Made by a program: the position numbers and the translations under genes. The notes under the pieces were generated by a model, which searched no databases, was not told where the DNA came from, and saw only the letters and a list, made by a program, of their open reading frames with translations. This document shows, piece by piece, positions 1 through 12,562 of a stretch of 64,000 nucleotides of DNA; positions within the stretch are counted from its first letter, which is position 1, and each line of letters starts with the position of its first letter. Origin of the DNA: Silanimonas lenta DSM 16282 (GTDB lineage Bacteria; Pseudomonadota; Gammaproteobacteria; Xanthomonadales; Xanthomonadaceae); assembly GCF_000429065.1 (NCBI RefSeq), contig NZ_AUBD01000009.1:62001-126000 (forward strand). The letters are read 5' to 3'.

Positions 1-217
1 GCGTCATCGGCCCGGCCTCGATGCCGAGTTCCTCCTGCAGTTCGCGGCGCAGGGCCGGCTCGGCGCCTTCCCCCGGCTCGACCTTGCCGCCGGGGAACTC
101 CCACAGCCCCCCCTCGGTTTTGTGCGCGGGGCGGCGCGCCAGCAGCACGCGGCCGGCCGCATCGCGCAGCACCGCCGCCACGACATGCAGCGGCGGCGCG
201 GCCGGCGGCGGGGGCAT
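1..217 (-). CDS. mutT: MutT-type Nudix hydrolase, 3' part outside window
   Basis: Predicted Nudix pyrophosphohydrolase that cleans oxidised nucleotides such as 8-oxo-dGTP from the pool. The visible 72 codons begin [19 protein letters not shown] and hold the complete Nudix box: G, five residues, E, seven residues, REL-QEELGI, which carries the metal-binding glutamates. The ATG at 217 is chosen because it precedes the conserved VVAAVLRD strand. The C-terminal half runs off the left edge. It lies 28 bp after secA on the same strand, the secA-mutT arrangement known from Xanthomonas and other proteobacteria. Family assignment is firm; the exact substrate is inferred. Confidence 0.9.
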   Translation of the reverse strand, partial: MPPPPAAPPLHVVAAVLRDAAGRVLLARRPAHKTEGGLWEFPGGKVEPGEGAEPALRRELQEELGIEAGPMT

Positions 218-245
218 GATGGCGGCGGAAAGGGCCTGCCGGCCT

Positions 246-2975
<2,730 letters not shown>

Positions 2976-3023
2976 GGACGGGTCTTCTGGGGAGGGCGTC
3001 GCGCCCGGTTCAGGAACGCGAAC

Positions 3024-3051
3024 GGCTGCCGGACGGCAGCCTTCCATTCTA
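3024..3051 (-). promoter_or_regulatory. Candidate secA promoter and leader hairpin
   Basis: On the minus strand a TAGAAT -10-like hexamer (3051-3046) is followed within a few bases by a perfect 7-bp hairpin (GGCTGCC, loop, GGCAGCC; 3041-3024). The hairpin would sit at the very 5' end of a roughly 60-nt secA leader. No good -35 box was found, so the promoter is tentative; the hairpin is plain in the sequence. Confidence 0.4.
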
Positions 3052-3166
3052 GCTGGAGGCGGCGGGGGCCATTATCAAGTCGCGGCGGAACCGCCCGGCC
3101 TGCCCGCCACGGCGCAGCGGGTGTTCGCCGGACGGAAGCGGCCAGGGGCCGCGCCGCGCGCCCGGC

Positions 3167-4078
3167 TCAGCCACGGATGCGCTGCAGGTAGGCGGTGGGA
3201 TTCACCGGGCGGCCGTTCACGTGCACTTCGAAGTGCAGGTGGGCACCGGTGGAGCGGCCGGTGGAACCGACCTTGGCGATCTCCTGGCCGGCGCGGACGA
3301 TGTCGCCCTCGCGCACCAGGTTGCGCTGGTTGTGGCCGTAGAGCGTCTGGTAGCCATCGCCGTGGTCGATGATCACGGTGTTGCCATAGCCGTTCTTCCA
3401 GCCGGAGAACTTCACGATGCCGCCGCCCGCGGCCTTGATCGGGTCGCCGATGCGGGCGGCGAAGTCCACCCCGAGATGGTGGGCCTTGGCGCCGGTGAAG
3501 GGGTCGATGCGGCGGCCGAAGGGCGAGACGATGTAGCCCGGAGCCGGGGCGCGGCTGGGGCGGGCGTCGGCGGCCACCTGCTCGTTCTGCAGCAGGGCGC
3601 CGAGCACGTCGAGCTGCTGCTCGGCGCGGTCGAACTGCGCCTCCACGCTGCCCAGGGCGAAGGCCAGGTCCTGGCGCCCCTCGTCCTCCTGCTCCGGGCC
3701 GCCGAGGCCGGGGCTTGCGGTGAAGTCGAACTCGCCCTCGCGGAACTGCCCGAGGGTGGTGAGGCGGTGGCCGAGGGCGTTCAGGCGGTTGGCCTGGGCC
3801 TGCAGCTCGCCCAGCTTCACCGCCAGGGCATTCACCTCACGGCGGGCCTCGGCGCGTGCGTCCTCCACCGCCTGACGGCTGGCCGCCACCTCGGCGCGCA
3901 GCGGGGCGATGCGGGCATCGGCGCCGGCGAGCGTCCAGCCGAGCACCCCGCCGAGGCCCAGGACCAGGGCGAACAGGCCAAGGGCGATCCCCACCGCGGC
4001 CGCGCGCTGCCTCGCCGAGTCGAGGCTCAGGGCCAGGGGCGCGCGGAGGTGGCGGGAAACGACGATGATATTGAGCAT
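3167..4078 (-). CDS. Membrane-anchored M23 peptidoglycan endopeptidase
   Basis: Predicted LytM/M23 zinc metallopeptidase that cuts or regulates cutting of peptidoglycan cross-links in the periplasm. The 303 residues show an N-terminal membrane segment at about 28-52, a coiled-coil-prone alanine/glutamate-rich stretch at about 55-110, and a C-terminal M23 domain at about 180-303. Zinc motifs are visible: H201 and D205 (HHLGVDF), H249 (YGHN) and H280-L-H282 (HLHFEV). All usual ligands are present, so it should be active rather than an EnvC-type activator. The ATG at 4078 overlaps the dciA start region on the other strand. It lies between secA and lpxC, as in Xanthomonas. Confidence 0.9.
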   Translation of the reverse strand: MLNIIVVSRHLRAPLALSLDSARQRAAAVGIALGLFALVLGLGGVLGWTLAGADARIAPLRAEVAASRQAVEDARAEARREVNALAVKLGELQAQANRLNALGHRLTTLGQFREGEFDFTASPGLGGPEQEDEGRQDLAFALGSVEAQFDRAEQQLDVLGALLQNEQVAADARPSRAPAPGYIVSPFGRRIDPFTGAKAHHLGVDFAARIGDPIKAAGGGIVKFSGWKNGYGNTVIIDHGDGYQTLYGHNQRNLVREGDIVRAGQEIAKVGSTGRSTGAHLHFEVHVNGRPVNPTAYLQRIRG

Positions 4079-4553
4079 GCTTCGATCCAAGTCAGGCCGC
4101 CCGGCCACCGAGACCCCGCCCGCCTCCCCCGGCCCGCGGCGCGCGGCGCGCGCAGCGGCGGAGGGCGAACTGGGCGCGCTGCTGGCACGCGCCCAGTGGC
4201 TGGACGCGGCCGACACGCGCTTCCGCCAGCAGCTCCCCGCGGCGGTGGCCGCGCAGGTACGGCTGGCGAACGTGGCCGAGGGCACGGCCGTGGTGCTGGT
4301 CCCCTCGCCGGCCTGGAAGGCCCGGCTGCGCCTGGACACCGCCCTGCTGCTGGCGGCGGCCAACGCGGCCGGCATCGAGGCCCGCGCGGTGACCCTGAAG
4401 GTGGTGCCCCCGACCGTTCCGGCTCCGGACCGGCCCGGTGCACCGCTCTCGGCGGGCGCCCGAGCCGTGCTCGAGGCCGCCGCCCGATCCGTGGCCGACC
4501 CGGAACTCCGGGCCCAGCTCCTGCGCCTGGCCGCAAGCGGCCGGACGCGCTGA
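4065..4553 (+). CDS. dciA: DciA-like (DUF721) helicase-loader protein
   Basis: A 162-residue DUF721 protein. The family includes DciA, which recruits the replicative helicase DnaB in bacteria lacking DnaC. The recognisable core runs from GELGALLARAQWLDAADTRF through VVLVPSPAWKARLRLDTALL, followed by a proline-rich tail, as usual for this family. Starts at ATG 4065 (MILSMLRSKSG) or ATG 4077 are both possible; I chose 4065 because purine-rich sequence lies upstream. It is divergent from the M23 gene and their 5' ends overlap. It is the only plus-strand gene in the first 23 kb. Family call likely, function by analogy. Confidence 0.75.
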   Translation: MILSMLRSKSGRPATETPPASPGPRRAARAAAEGELGALLARAQWLDAADTRFRQQLPAAVAAQVRLANVAEGTAVVLVPSPAWKARLRLDTALLLAAANAAGIEARAVTLKVVPPTVPAPDRPGAPLSAGARAVLEAAARSVADPELRAQLLRLAASGRTR

Positions 4554-4635
4554 GGAACGCCATGGGCCGGCCGAGTCTACGGGGCTATCGTTAAAAACCC
4601 GCTAAGAAAACCGTAAGCGCAGGCCAAGAAAGACG

Positions 4636-4662
4636 AAACCCGCCGTGAAGACGGCGGGCTTT
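4636..4662. terminator. Bidirectional terminator between dciA and lpxC
   Basis: Perfect 8-bp stem (CCCGCCGT, 4639-4646; ACGGCGGG, 4651-4658) with a GAAG loop, AAA before and CTTT after. It lies between the convergent ends of dciA and lpxC, so one hairpin can serve both strands. Confidence 0.75.
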
Positions 4663-4712
4663 GTCAAAGACTGTGACCGGACTCACGAAGTCCATCACGC
4701 TTCTGCCAGGGC

Positions 4713-5624
4713 TCAGATCGCGGCCGCCGGGCTGGCGTAGGAGATCGGCGACTTCGAAGAATCGCTGAAGGTCACTTCCTCCCAGGCGCTCTGGTCGGCG
4801 AGCAGGGTGCGCAGCAGGCGGTTGTTGAGCGCATGCCCGGACTTGTGGCCGTAAAAGGCGCCGATCAGGCTGTGCCCCAGAAGGTACAGGTCGCCGATGG
4901 CATCGAGGATCTTGTGCTTCACGAACTCGTCCTCGTAGCGCAGGCCGTCTTCGTTGAGCACGCGGTAGTCGTCCATCACGATGGCATTGTCCATCGAGCC
5001 GCCGAGCGCGAGGTTGCGCTCGCGCAGGAACTCGATGTCGCGCATGAAGCCGAAGGTACGGGCCCGGCTCACCTCCTTGACGAAGGAGGTGGTGGAAAAA
5101 TCGATCTCGGCGTTCGAGGTGGAGCGGCGGAAGGCCGGGTGCTGGAAGTCGATGGTGAAGCCGACCTTGAAGCCCTCGAAGGGCTCGAAGCGGGCCCACT
5201 TGTCGCCCTCCTCCACCCGTACCGGCTTCTTGATGCGGATGAAGCGCTTGGGCGCGTTCTGCTCCTCGATGCCCGCCGACTGCAGCAGGAACACGAAGGG
5301 GCCGGCCGAGCCGTCCATGATCGGCACCTCGGCGGTGGACAGGTCGACATAGGCATTGTCGATGCCGAGGCCGGCCATGGCCGAGAGCAGGTGCTCGATG
5401 GTCATGACCCGCACATTGTCCTTGACCAGGGCGGTGCAGAGCGAGGTGTCGCCGACCGCCAGGGCCGTGGCCTTGATCTCCACCGGCACGTCGAAATCGA
5501 CGCGGCGGAAGACGATGCCGGTATCGACGGCCGCCGGGCGCAGGGTCATGTAGACCTTCTCGCCGCTGTGCAGGCCGACGCCGGTGGCGCGGATGACGTT
5601 CTTGAGGGTGCGCTGCTTGAGCAT
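4713..5624 (-). CDS. lpxC: UDP-3-O-acyl-N-acetylglucosamine deacetylase
   Basis: First committed step of lipid A synthesis: zinc-dependent deacetylation of UDP-3-O-acyl-GlcNAc in the cytoplasm. The 303-residue length and sequence are typical. The start [21 protein letters not shown] is the conserved LpxC N-terminus. H78 in TIEHLLSA and the later HKILDAIGD motif give the zinc ligands and catalytic residues. Earlier in-frame codons (to a TTG at 5723) lack family similarity and run into a terminator-like hairpin. It follows ftsZ, as in many gammaproteobacteria, but is separated by 217 bp containing a terminator, so it probably has its own promoter. Confidence 0.97.
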   Translation of the reverse strand: MLKQRTLKNVIRATGVGLHSGEKVYMTLRPAAVDTGIVFRRVDFDVPVEIKATALAVGDTSLCTALVKDNVRVMTIEHLLSAMAGLGIDNAYVDLSTAEVPIMDGSAGPFVFLLQSAGIEEQNAPKRFIRIKKPVRVEEGDKWARFEPFEGFKVGFTIDFQHPAFRRSTSNAEIDFSTTSFVKEVSRARTFGFMRDIEFLRERNLALGGSMDNAIVMDDYRVLNEDGLRYEDEFVKHKILDAIGDLYLLGHSLIGAFYGHKSGHALNNRLLRTLLADQSAWEEVTFSDSSKSPISYASPAAAI

Positions 5625-5699
5625 GAGGCCGGTCCCCGGAAAGGGGGTTGACACGAACTGGGGGCGCACATTAGCACGCCCCTCCTTTAACGAAACCTT

Positions 5700-5718
5700 A
5701 AAAAACGGACTTCTCCGT
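5700..5718 (-). terminator. Intrinsic terminator after ftsZ
   Basis: On the minus strand, ACGGA-GAAG-TCCGT followed by a run of six T (the first shared with the stem). The stem is short (5 bp) but the T-run is clear in this GC-rich genome. It would separate the dcw transcript from lpxC. The complementary TTGACA just upstream could alternatively be a -35 box. Confidence 0.55.
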
Positions 5719-5730
5719 GTCAAATCTGCA

Positions 5731-5760
5731 ACGTTGCGGGCAGCCCCCTGCCCGCAACGT
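5731..5760. repeat. 13-bp perfect inverted repeat in ftsZ-lpxC gap
   Basis: ACGTTGCGGGCAG (5731-5743), loop CCCC, and its exact reverse complement (5748-5760). It has no adjacent T-run, so it looks more like an mRNA 3'-end stabiliser or processing stem for ftsZ than a terminator by itself; a weak terminator follows 13 bp further on. Confidence 0.7.
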
Positions 5761-5841
5761 GCCTGGCGTGGGAGAGCGAGACGGCCTCTCCCGGCACCGG
5801 CCGGGCCGGCGCAGACCCTCCGGTGCCCGTTTCCCCGCGGT

Positions 5842-7080
5842 TCAGTCGGCCTGGCGGCGCAGGAAGGCCGGAATGTCCAGGTAGGACTGGTCGGCCGGCA
5901 GGTCGGAGAGGGCCGTCACCGGAGCAACGTCGGCGGAACGGCTGCGCAGGGCGCCGAAGCTCGGCTCGCGGCCGGCCGGGGCCGGCGCCTCGCCGTACTC
6001 CGCAAGGCCGGTGGTGGCATTACGGATCAGCTGCACCTTGGGCCGGGCCGTCTCGCGCTCGGCGCCACGCACCGGCTCGCGATGGAAGTCTCGGCTGGGG
6101 ATGCGCTGGGCCTGCACGCCGCGGTTGAGGCCGGTGGCCACCACGGTGACGCGCACGTCGTCCTGCATCTCCGGGTCGAGCACGGTGCCGATGACCACGG
6201 TGGCGTCCTCGGAGGCGAATTCCTCGATGGTACGGCCCACCTCGTCGAACTCGCGCATGGTGAAGTTCGGCCCGGCGGTGATGTTCACCAGCACGCCGCA
6301 GGCGCCGGCGATGTTCACCTCGTCGAGCAGCGGGTTGCTGATCGCCGCCTCGGCGGCGGCCTGGGCGCGGTCGTCGCCACGGGCCACGCCGGTCCCCATC
6401 ATGGCAAGGCCCATCTCGCTCATCACCGTGCGCACGTCGGCGAAGTCGACGTTGATCAGGCCCGGGCGCACGATCAGGTCGGCGATGCCCTGCACGGCGC
6501 CCAGCAGCACGTCGTTGGCGGCGCGGAAGGCCTGCACCATGGTGGCGTCGCGGCCGAGCACGGTGATCAGCTTCTCGTTCGGGATGGTGATCAGGGAGTC
6601 GCAGTGGCTGGCCAGTTCCTCGATGCCCTTCAGCGCCACCTGCATGCGGCGGCGGCCCTCGAAGGGGAAGGGCTTGGTGACCACGGCCACGGTGAGGATG
6701 CCCTCCTCCTTGGCCACCTGGGCCACCACCGGCGCGGCGCCGGTGCCGGTGCCGCCGCCCATGCCGGCGGTGATGAACACCATGTCCGCGCCGCTGATGG
6801 CCTCGCGGATGCGCTCGCGGTCCTCCAGGGCGGCCTGGCGTCCCACCTCCGGGTTGGCGCCGGCGCCAAGGCCCTTGGTGACGTTGGCGCCGAGCTGCAG
6901 GTGCAGCTTGGCGCCGGAATTCTTGATGGCCTGGGCGTCGGTGTTGGCGACGATGAATTCCACGCCATCCACATTGGCGTTGACCATGTGCGCCACGGCA
7001 TTGCCGCCGCCGCCGCCCACGCCAACGACCTTGATCACCGCATTCGGTGCCAGCTTCTCGATGAGTTCAAACTGCGCCAT
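5842..7080 (-). CDS. ftsZ: Cell division protein FtsZ
   Basis: Tubulin-like GTPase that forms the Z-ring at midcell. The 412 residues begin [20 protein letters not shown] and contain the tubulin signature GGGTGTG and the [10 protein letters not shown] loop. A variable linker leads to the conserved C-terminal peptide [12 protein letters not shown], which binds FtsA and ZipA. A good ribosome site (GAGAGGA) precedes the ATG. Unlike the tightly overlapping genes upstream, ftsZ is separated from ftsA by 62 bp holding a hairpin, which fits separate translational control of the abundant Z-ring protein. Confidence 0.99.
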   Translation of the reverse strand: MAQFELIEKLAPNAVIKVVGVGGGGGNAVAHMVNANVDGVEFIVANTDAQAIKNSGAKLHLQLGANVTKGLGAGANPEVGRQAALEDRERIREAISGADMVFITAGMGGGTGTGAAPVVAQVAKEEGILTVAVVTKPFPFEGRRRMQVALKGIEELASHCDSLITIPNEKLITVLGRDATMVQAFRAANDVLLGAVQGIADLIVRPGLINVDFADVRTVMSEMGLAMMGTGVARGDDRAQAAAEAAISNPLLDEVNIAGACGVLVNITAGPNFTMREFDEVGRTIEEFASEDATVVIGTVLDPEMQDDVRVTVVATGLNRGVQAQRIPSRDFHREPVRGAERETARPKVQLIRNATTGLAEYGEAPAPAGREPSFGALRSRSADVAPVTALSDLPADQSYLDIPAFLRRQAD

Positions 7081-7094
7081 GGTCTCGTCCTCTC

Positions 7095-7141
7095 GTCTCG
7101 GGGTGTTGCGTCTCGGGGTGGATGCGTCGGGGGGCCGACGC
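7095..7141 (-). other. ftsA-ftsZ spacer: direct repeat and hairpin
   Basis: The spacer holds two copies of GTCTCGGGGTG (7095-7105 and 7110-7120, 15-bp period). Touching the ftsA stop is a 7-bp perfect hairpin, GCGTCGG (7124-7130), loop GGGG, CCGACGC (7135-7141). No T-run follows. A role in processing or ftsZ translation is inference. Confidence 0.5.
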
Positions 7142-7142
7142 C

Positions 7143-8378
7143 TCAGAAGGCGCTCCGGAGCCAGTTCCGGAAGCGGTTGAACACCTGGCCGGCCTTGCCG
7201 GCGGCCAGGGAGGGCCGGGGGCCCGCTTCCAGCGAGCGACCCCAGAGCAGCAGGCCCACGCCGGTGGCGTGGACCGGGTTGTGGATGACGTCACCGAGAC
7301 CGGTCACGCCCTGCGGGGTGCCGACGCGCACCGGCATGTGCAGCATTTCCTCGGCCAGCTCGACCACGCCCTCCATACGGGCGCTGCCGCCGGTGAGCAC
7401 CATGCCGGCCCGCACCAGTTCCTCGTAGCCGGCGCGGCGCAGCTCGGCCTGCACCATCTCGAAGATCTCCTCGTAGCGGTTCTGCACCGCCTCCGCCAGC
7501 GCCTGGCGGGCGAGCCGGCGCGGCGGGCGGTCGCCCACGCTCGGCACCTGGATGGTTTCCTCGCGGCCGGCGAGCTGGGCCAGCGCGCAGGCGTAGCGCA
7601 CCTTGATCTGCTCGGCCTCCGGCGTGGGCGTACGCAACAGGTGGGCGATGTCGTTGGTGATCTGGTCGCCGGCGATCGGCAGGCAGGCCGAGTGGCGGAT
7701 GGCGCCGCCCACGAACACCGCCACGTCGGTGGTGCCGGCGCCGATGTCCACCAGCACCACGCCGAGCTCCTTCTCGTCGGCGGTGAGCACGGCGGTGCTG
7801 GAGGCCAGCGAGGAGAGGATCAGGTCGTCGACGGCAAGGCCGCAGCGCTGGATGCACTTGCCGATGTTGGCGGCCGCGGCGGTGGCGCCGGTGACCAGGT
7901 GGGCCCGCACCTCGAGGCGCACGCCGCTCATGCCCACCGGATTGCGGATGCCCTCCTGCGAGCCATCGACGATGTACTCCTGCGGAATGGCATGGAGGAT
8001 TCGCTGGTCGGCCGGCACCGCCACGGCGCGCGCCGCCTCCAGCACCCGGTCGAGGTCGGCGTAGCTCACGTCGCCGGAGGCGATCGGCACCACGCCATTG
8101 GAGTTGCGGCACTGGATGTGGCTGCCGGCGATCGAGGCATAGACCGAGCGGATCTCGCAGCCGGCCATCACGTCGGCCTCCTCGATGGCGCGCTGGATCG
8201 ACTGCACGGTGGATTCGATGTCGACCACCACGCCGCGGCGCATGCCGCGCGACTCGTGCGAGCCGATGCCGATGACCTCGATCGGCTGCTCCGGGGCGTA
8301 CTCGCCGACGAGGGCAGTGACCTTGGAGGTGCCGATGTCGAGGCCGACGATGAGGGACTTGTCGCTCTTGCGGGTCAT
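7143..8378 (-). CDS. ftsA: Cell division protein FtsA
   Basis: Actin-like ATPase that tethers FtsZ to the inner membrane and recruits later divisome proteins. The 411 residues start [20 protein letters not shown], show the phosphate-binding [15 protein letters not shown] motif, and end in an amphipathic membrane-targeting helix ([12 protein letters not shown]). The ATG overlaps the ftsQ stop (ATGA), indicating translational coupling. Confidence 0.98.
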   Translation of the reverse strand: MTRKSDKSLIVGLDIGTSKVTALVGEYAPEQPIEVIGIGSHESRGMRRGVVVDIESTVQSIQRAIEEADVMAGCEIRSVYASIAGSHIQCRNSNGVVPIASGDVSYADLDRVLEAARAVAVPADQRILHAIPQEYIVDGSQEGIRNPVGMSGVRLEVRAHLVTGATAAAANIGKCIQRCGLAVDDLILSSLASSTAVLTADEKELGVVLVDIGAGTTDVAVFVGGAIRHSACLPIAGDQITNDIAHLLRTPTPEAEQIKVRYACALAQLAGREETIQVPSVGDRPPRRLARQALAEAVQNRYEEIFEMVQAELRRAGYEELVRAGMVLTGGSARMEGVVELAEEMLHMPVRVGTPQGVTGLGDVIHNPVHATGVGLLLWGRSLEAGPRPSLAAGKAGQVFNRFRNWLRSAF

Positions 8379-9094
8379 GTGGAACTCGGGGCGCGGGAGG
8401 GCTCGCCCCAGGCCAGGGCGAAGCCGTTGGTGTAACGGAGGTCGGCGCGCAGCAGCGGGCGCTGCTGCGGGTCGCGGCGCAGGGCCGGCAGCAGGCGGAC
8501 GAAGCGCGAGAGCCGCGGCAGGGCCTCGGCACGGCCCAGTTCCACCTGCAGGCCGGCGCGGGTGGTGAGGGTCCAGCCGCCGCGCGCCGACTGCTCGAGG
8601 CGCTCGACATCGTCGCCGGCGCGCAGCAGCAGTGGCCGCAGCTCACGGTGGAAGGCGAGCACCTCGGCCACCCGGCCATCGGCGGCGTCGAGGCGCGGCA
8701 GGTGCAGGGCGAAACCGGCGGGCACCGGGAACAGCCGGCCATCCTCGGAGACCAGCCTGTCCTCGCCCCAGCGGGCATGCGGGCGCAGCTCGGTGAGGCG
8801 TACCTCGAGGCGGTCGGGCCAGCGCTTGCGCACTTCCACCGTATCCACCCAAGGCAGGGCGAGCAGCGCCGCGCGCACCGCGTCGGGATCGACGGCGAAG
8901 AAGCCGCCGCCGGCCAGCGGCTGCACCGCGGCATGGATGCTGGCCTCGTCGACGAGCTTCAGCGGTGCTTGCAGGGCAAGGGTGCGGATCGGCCAGCGCT
9001 CGCCGCCGATCCAGCCCTGTACCACCGCCACCACCGGCAAGGCGAGCAGGCCGAGGGCGAGACTCCAGGCCACGAGGCGCAGCAGCGGGCTCAT
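8375..9094 (-). CDS. ftsQ: Cell division protein FtsQ
   Basis: Bitopic divisome scaffold that links early and late division proteins in complex with FtsB and FtsL. The 239 residues comprise a short cytoplasmic tail, one membrane segment at about 6-27, a POTRA domain (from [18 protein letters not shown]), and the FtsQ/DivIB domain containing [19 protein letters not shown]. Start and stop both overlap neighbours by 4 bp (ddl upstream, ftsA downstream). Length is slightly below the usual 250-280. Confidence 0.95.
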   Translation of the reverse strand: MSPLLRLVAWSLALGLLALPVVAVVQGWIGGERWPIRTLALQAPLKLVDEASIHAAVQPLAGGGFFAVDPDAVRAALLALPWVDTVEVRKRWPDRLEVRLTELRPHARWGEDRLVSEDGRLFPVPAGFALHLPRLDAADGRVAEVLAFHRELRPLLLRAGDDVERLEQSARGGWTLTTRAGLQVELGRAEALPRLSRFVRLLPALRRDPQQRPLLRADLRYTNGFALAWGEPSRAPSST

Positions 9095-10065
9095 GGCCGG
9101 GCCTCCAGGGTCTGAGCGAGGATGGCGAGACACAGGGCCTCGAAGCCGAGCCCGAGCCGGGCGGCGGCTTTGGGCACCAGCGAGTGGCTGGTCATGCCCG
9201 GCGCAGTGTTCACCTCCATCAGGAGGAAGCGGCCCGCGCCATCGCGCATCACGTCCACGCGCCCCCAGCCCTGGCAGCCGGCGGCACGGAAGCCCGCCAG
9301 AGCGAGTGCGCGGATCGCCGCTTCCTCCTCGCCTTCGAGACCGGGACAGTGGTACTGGGTGTCCTCGGCGATGTACTTGGCGTGGTAGTCGTACCAACCC
9401 CGGGCCGGGACGATGCGGACCGAGGGCAGAGCAAGATCACCGAGGATGCCGACGGTGAACTCGCCGCCGGTGAGCATCTGCTCGGCCAACAGTTCGCCCG
9501 GGTAGGTGGCGGCGAAGGCCGCGGCTGCACTGAGATCTTCCTCGGCCTCGATGCGGAACACGCCGACGCTGGAGCCCTCGGCCGAAGGCTTCACGAAGGC
9601 GGGCAGGCCGAGCGTCCGCACCGCGGCAGCGAGGTCGCCGCCCGGCGGGATGCGCACGAAGCGCGCGGTGGGCAGGCCTTCCGCCTGCCAGACCTGCTTG
9701 GTGCGGATCTTGTCGAGGGTGAGCGCGCTGCCGAGCACGCCGGGGCCGGTGTACGGGATGCCCAGGGCCTCCAGCGCCCCCTGCAGCACGCCGTTCTCCC
9801 CCACCCCGCCGTGCAGGATGTTGAACACCCGCTGGAAGCGGCCGGCCAGCAGTTCCGGCAGCAGGGCCGGCAGGCCATCGACGCCATGGGCGTCGACGCC
9901 GCGGGCGCGCAGGGCGGCAAGCACGTTGCGGCCGGACTCGAGCGAGACTTCGCGCTCGGCCGAGCTGCCACCGTAGACCACGGCCACGCGGCCGAACACC
10001 GCCGGGTCCAGCGCCTCGACGCGGGCCCGGATGGCCTCCATCGCGATGGCGGCGTCCCGGCTCAT
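9091..10065 (-). CDS. ddlB: D-alanine--D-alanine ligase
   Basis: Makes the D-Ala-D-Ala dipeptide that MurF adds to the peptidoglycan precursor. The 324-residue ATP-grasp enzyme shows [19 protein letters not shown] near the N-terminus, [12 protein letters not shown], the [14 protein letters not shown] loop and [12 protein letters not shown] at the metal site. The start [11 protein letters not shown] at 10065 gives an ATGA overlap with murC. Placement between murC and ftsQ is the standard dcw position of ddlB. Confidence 0.97.
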   Translation of the reverse strand: MSRDAAIAMEAIRARVEALDPAVFGRVAVVYGGSSAEREVSLESGRNVLAALRARGVDAHGVDGLPALLPELLAGRFQRVFNILHGGVGENGVLQGALEALGIPYTGPGVLGSALTLDKIRTKQVWQAEGLPTARFVRIPPGGDLAAAVRTLGLPAFVKPSAEGSSVGVFRIEAEEDLSAAAAFAATYPGELLAEQMLTGGEFTVGILGDLALPSVRIVPARGWYDYHAKYIAEDTQYHCPGLEGEEEAAIRALALAGFRAAGCQGWGRVDVMRDGAGRFLLMEVNTAPGMTSHSLVPKAAARLGLGFEALCLAILAQTLEARP

Positions 10066-11498
10066 GGCGCGCGCTCCGGCAGGCCCTGTTCGGCGAGCTG
10101 CTGGGCCACGGCGCCGATGTCGCCGGCGCCGAGCAGGATCACGAGATCGCCATCTTTCAGCACGTCGCCCAGCACCCCGGGCAGTTCCTTCGCCGCGCCG
10201 GCCAGCACCGGATCGACGCGGCCGCGGGTGCGGATGGCGCGGGCCAGGGCCTTGGCATCGGCGGTGGCGATCGGGGCTTCGCCGGCCGGGTAGACCTCGC
10301 AGAGCACGAGGCCGTCGACCTCGCTCAGCACCCGGGCGAAATCGTCGAACAGATCGCGGGTACGGCTGTAGCGGTGCGGCTGGAAGCAGGCCACCAGGCG
10401 CCGCTCCGGCCAGCCGCCGCGGGCGGCCTCGAACACGGCCTTGAGCTCCGCCGGATGGTGGCCGTAGTCGTCCACCAGCAGGGCCCGCCCCCCGCCCGGC
10501 AGGACGAGCTCGCCCTTCAGGTTGAAGCGCCGGCCCACGCCCTCGAAGCGCGCCAGGGCGCGGCCGATGGCCTCCGCGTCCACGCCGAGCTGCCAGCCGA
10601 TGGCGGCGGCGGCCAGCGCGTTCTGCACGTTGTGCCGCCCCGGCAGGTTGAGCACCATCGGCGCCGGCGGCTCGCCGGGCAGATGCAGCACGAAATGCAT
10701 GGCACCGCCCACCTGCCGCACCTCGCTGGCGCGCACGTCGGCGGCCTCGGAGAAGCCGTAGCGCACCAGGTGGCGCGGCATCTGCCCGGCCAGCGCCGCC
10801 ACTTCCGCGTCGTCGATGCAGAGCACGGCAAGGCCATAGAACGGCAGGCGGTGCAGGAACTCGCCGAAGGCCTGCTTCACCCGCTCGAAGTCGCCACCGT
10901 AGTTCTCGAGGTGGTCGGCATCGATGTTGGTGACCACGGCCACCAGCGGGTTCAGGCGCAGGAAGCTGCCATCGCTCTCGTCGGCCTCGGCCACCAGCCA
11001 GTCGCCACTGCCGAGCCGGGCATTGGCGCCGGCCGAGAGCAGCTTGCCACCGATGACGAAGGTGGGATCCATGCCGCCCTCGGAGAGCACGCTCGCCACC
11101 AGCGAGGTGGTGGTGGTCTTGCCGTGGGTGCCGGCGATGGCGATGCCGCGCTTGAAGCGCATCAGCTCGGCCAGCATCTCGGCGCGCGGCACCACCGGGA
11201 TGCCGCGCTCGCGGGCCGCGAGCAGTTCCGGGTTGTCGGGCCGGATGGCACTCGAGACCACCAGCGCATCCACCTCGCCCACGTGCGCCGCCTGGTGGCC
11301 GCGATGGATGGTGGCGCCGAGGGCGGCGAGGCGGCGGGTGGTGGCGTTGTCGGCCTGGTCGGAGCCGGAGACCACATAGCCCAGGGTGAGCAGCACCTCG
11401 GCAATCCCGCTCATGCCCACGCCGCCGATGCCGACGAAATGCACGCGGTTGAAGACGCGGGCAAGGTCGCCGGGGTGCTTGAGCCGTCCGCGCATCAT
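10062..11498 (-). CDS. murC: UDP-N-acetylmuramate--L-alanine ligase
   Basis: Adds L-Ala to UDP-MurNAc, the first amino acid of the stem peptide. 478 residues from the first of two adjacent ATGs (ATGATG at 11498), which overlaps the murG stop. Visible motifs are [16 protein letters not shown] (nucleotide-sugar domain), the [11 protein letters not shown]-loop and [10 protein letters not shown] in the C-terminal domain. Forty-one upstream codons are open but overlap murG and are unlike MurC. Confidence 0.98.
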   Translation of the reverse strand: MMRGRLKHPGDLARVFNRVHFVGIGGVGMSGIAEVLLTLGYVVSGSDQADNATTRRLAALGATIHRGHQAAHVGEVDALVVSSAIRPDNPELLAARERGIPVVPRAEMLAELMRFKRGIAIAGTHGKTTTTSLVASVLSEGGMDPTFVIGGKLLSAGANARLGSGDWLVAEADESDGSFLRLNPLVAVVTNIDADHLENYGGDFERVKQAFGEFLHRLPFYGLAVLCIDDAEVAALAGQMPRHLVRYGFSEAADVRASEVRQVGGAMHFVLHLPGEPPAPMVLNLPGRHNVQNALAAAAIGWQLGVDAEAIGRALARFEGVGRRFNLKGELVLPGGGRALLVDDYGHHPAELKAVFEAARGGWPERRLVACFQPHRYSRTRDLFDDFARVLSEVDGLVLCEVYPAGEAPIATADAKALARAIRTRGRVDPVLAGAAKELPGVLGDVLKDGDLVILLGAGDIGAVAQQLAEQGLPERAP

Positions 11499-12562
11499 CG
11501 GCAGGCCTCCTCGAAGGCGATGTCGGCCACCCGCTCGGCGGCCCTGGGCAGGGCAAGGCGGCGTGCGGCCTGCGCCATCTCCAGCAGGCGCCGGCGGTCG
11601 CCGAGCAGCGGTTTCAGGCATTCGGCAAGCTCGCTGGCAAGCGCCCCGGTCTGGCGCAGCCAGAGGCTGGCCCCGCCCTCGGCCATGAACTCGGCATTGC
11701 GCGCCTGATGGTCATCCACCGCCTGCGGGAAGGGCACCAGCACGCTGCCCACGCCGGCGGCGCAGAGCTCGGCCAGGGTCGAGGCACCGGCGCGGCTGAT
11801 CACCAGGTCGGCCCAGGCATAGGCCTCGGCCATGTCAGTGATGAAAGGCTCGATCCGCGCCTGCAGCTTCGATACCGCATAGGCGGCGCGGGCCTCGTCG
11901 ACCAGCTTCTCGCCGCACTGGTGGCGGATCTCGAGGTTCATCCAGCCGGCCAGGGCTTTCGGCACGGCGAGATTGAGGCCACGCGCTCCCTGGCTGCCGC
12001 CCAGCACCAGCACCCGCACCGGGCCGCTGCGGCCGCGCAGGCGGCTGGCAGGATCGGGCAGGGCGGCAATGGCGGGGCGCACCGGATTGCCCACCGCCTC
12101 GGCCGGCGCCGGGAAGGTGCCGGGAAAGCCGGTGAGCACGCGCCGCGCCAGCCGCGCCAGCACGCGGTTGGTCAGGCCCGGGGCGCGGTTCTGCTCGTGC
12201 ACGATCAGCGGCAGGCCGAGGCTGCGCGCGGCAAGCCCGCCAGGCCCGCTGGCAAAGCCGCCGAAGGCCAGCACTGCCTGCGGCGTCTGGCAGCGCAGCA
12301 GGCCACGGGCCTGGGCCACGGCACGGCCCACCCGCCAGGGCGCGGCCAGCAGGGCAAAGGCCCCCTTCCCGCGCAGGGCGCCGATCGGCAGCACGTCGAG
12401 CGGGAAGCCGGCCTCGGCCACCAGCCGTTCCTCCATGCCGCCGGCCGAGCCCATCCAGCGCACCTCGCCGCCGCGCTCGCGCAGCACCCGGGCCACGGCC
12501 AGGGCCGGAAAGATGTGGCCGCCGGTGCCACCGGCCATCACGGTGAAGCGCGGCGCGCTCAT
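11495..12562 (-). CDS. murG: Lipid II synthase MurG
   Basis: Membrane-associated GT-B glycosyltransferase that transfers GlcNAc to lipid I to make lipid II. The 355 residues start [21 protein letters not shown] with the GGTGGH loop at about 10-15, and contain [12 protein letters not shown] and the UDP-binding region around [15 protein letters not shown]. The ATG overlaps the ftsW stop (ATGA). Confidence 0.98.
   Translation of the reverse strand: MSAPRFTVMAGGTGGHIFPALAVARVLRERGGEVRWMGSAGGMEERLVAEAGFPLDVLPIGALRGKGAFALLAAPWRVGRAVAQARGLLRCQTPQAVLAFGGFASGPGGLAARSLGLPLIVHEQNRAPGLTNRVLARLARRVLTGFPGTFPAPAEAVGNPVRPAIAALPDPASRLRGRSGPVRVLVLGGSQGARGLNLAVPKALAGWMNLEIRHQCGEKLVDEARAAYAVSKLQARIEPFITDMAEAYAWADLVISRAGASTLAELCAAGVGSVLVPFPQAVDDHQARNAEFMAEGGASLWLRQTGALASELAECLKPLLGDRRRLLEMAQAARRLALPRAAERVADIAFEEACR

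Noticed and set aside
5731-5760. 13-bp inverted repeat as an insertion-sequence end or attachment site
   Set aside because: No transposase, integrase remnant or target duplication nearby; a transcript-end role is simpler.
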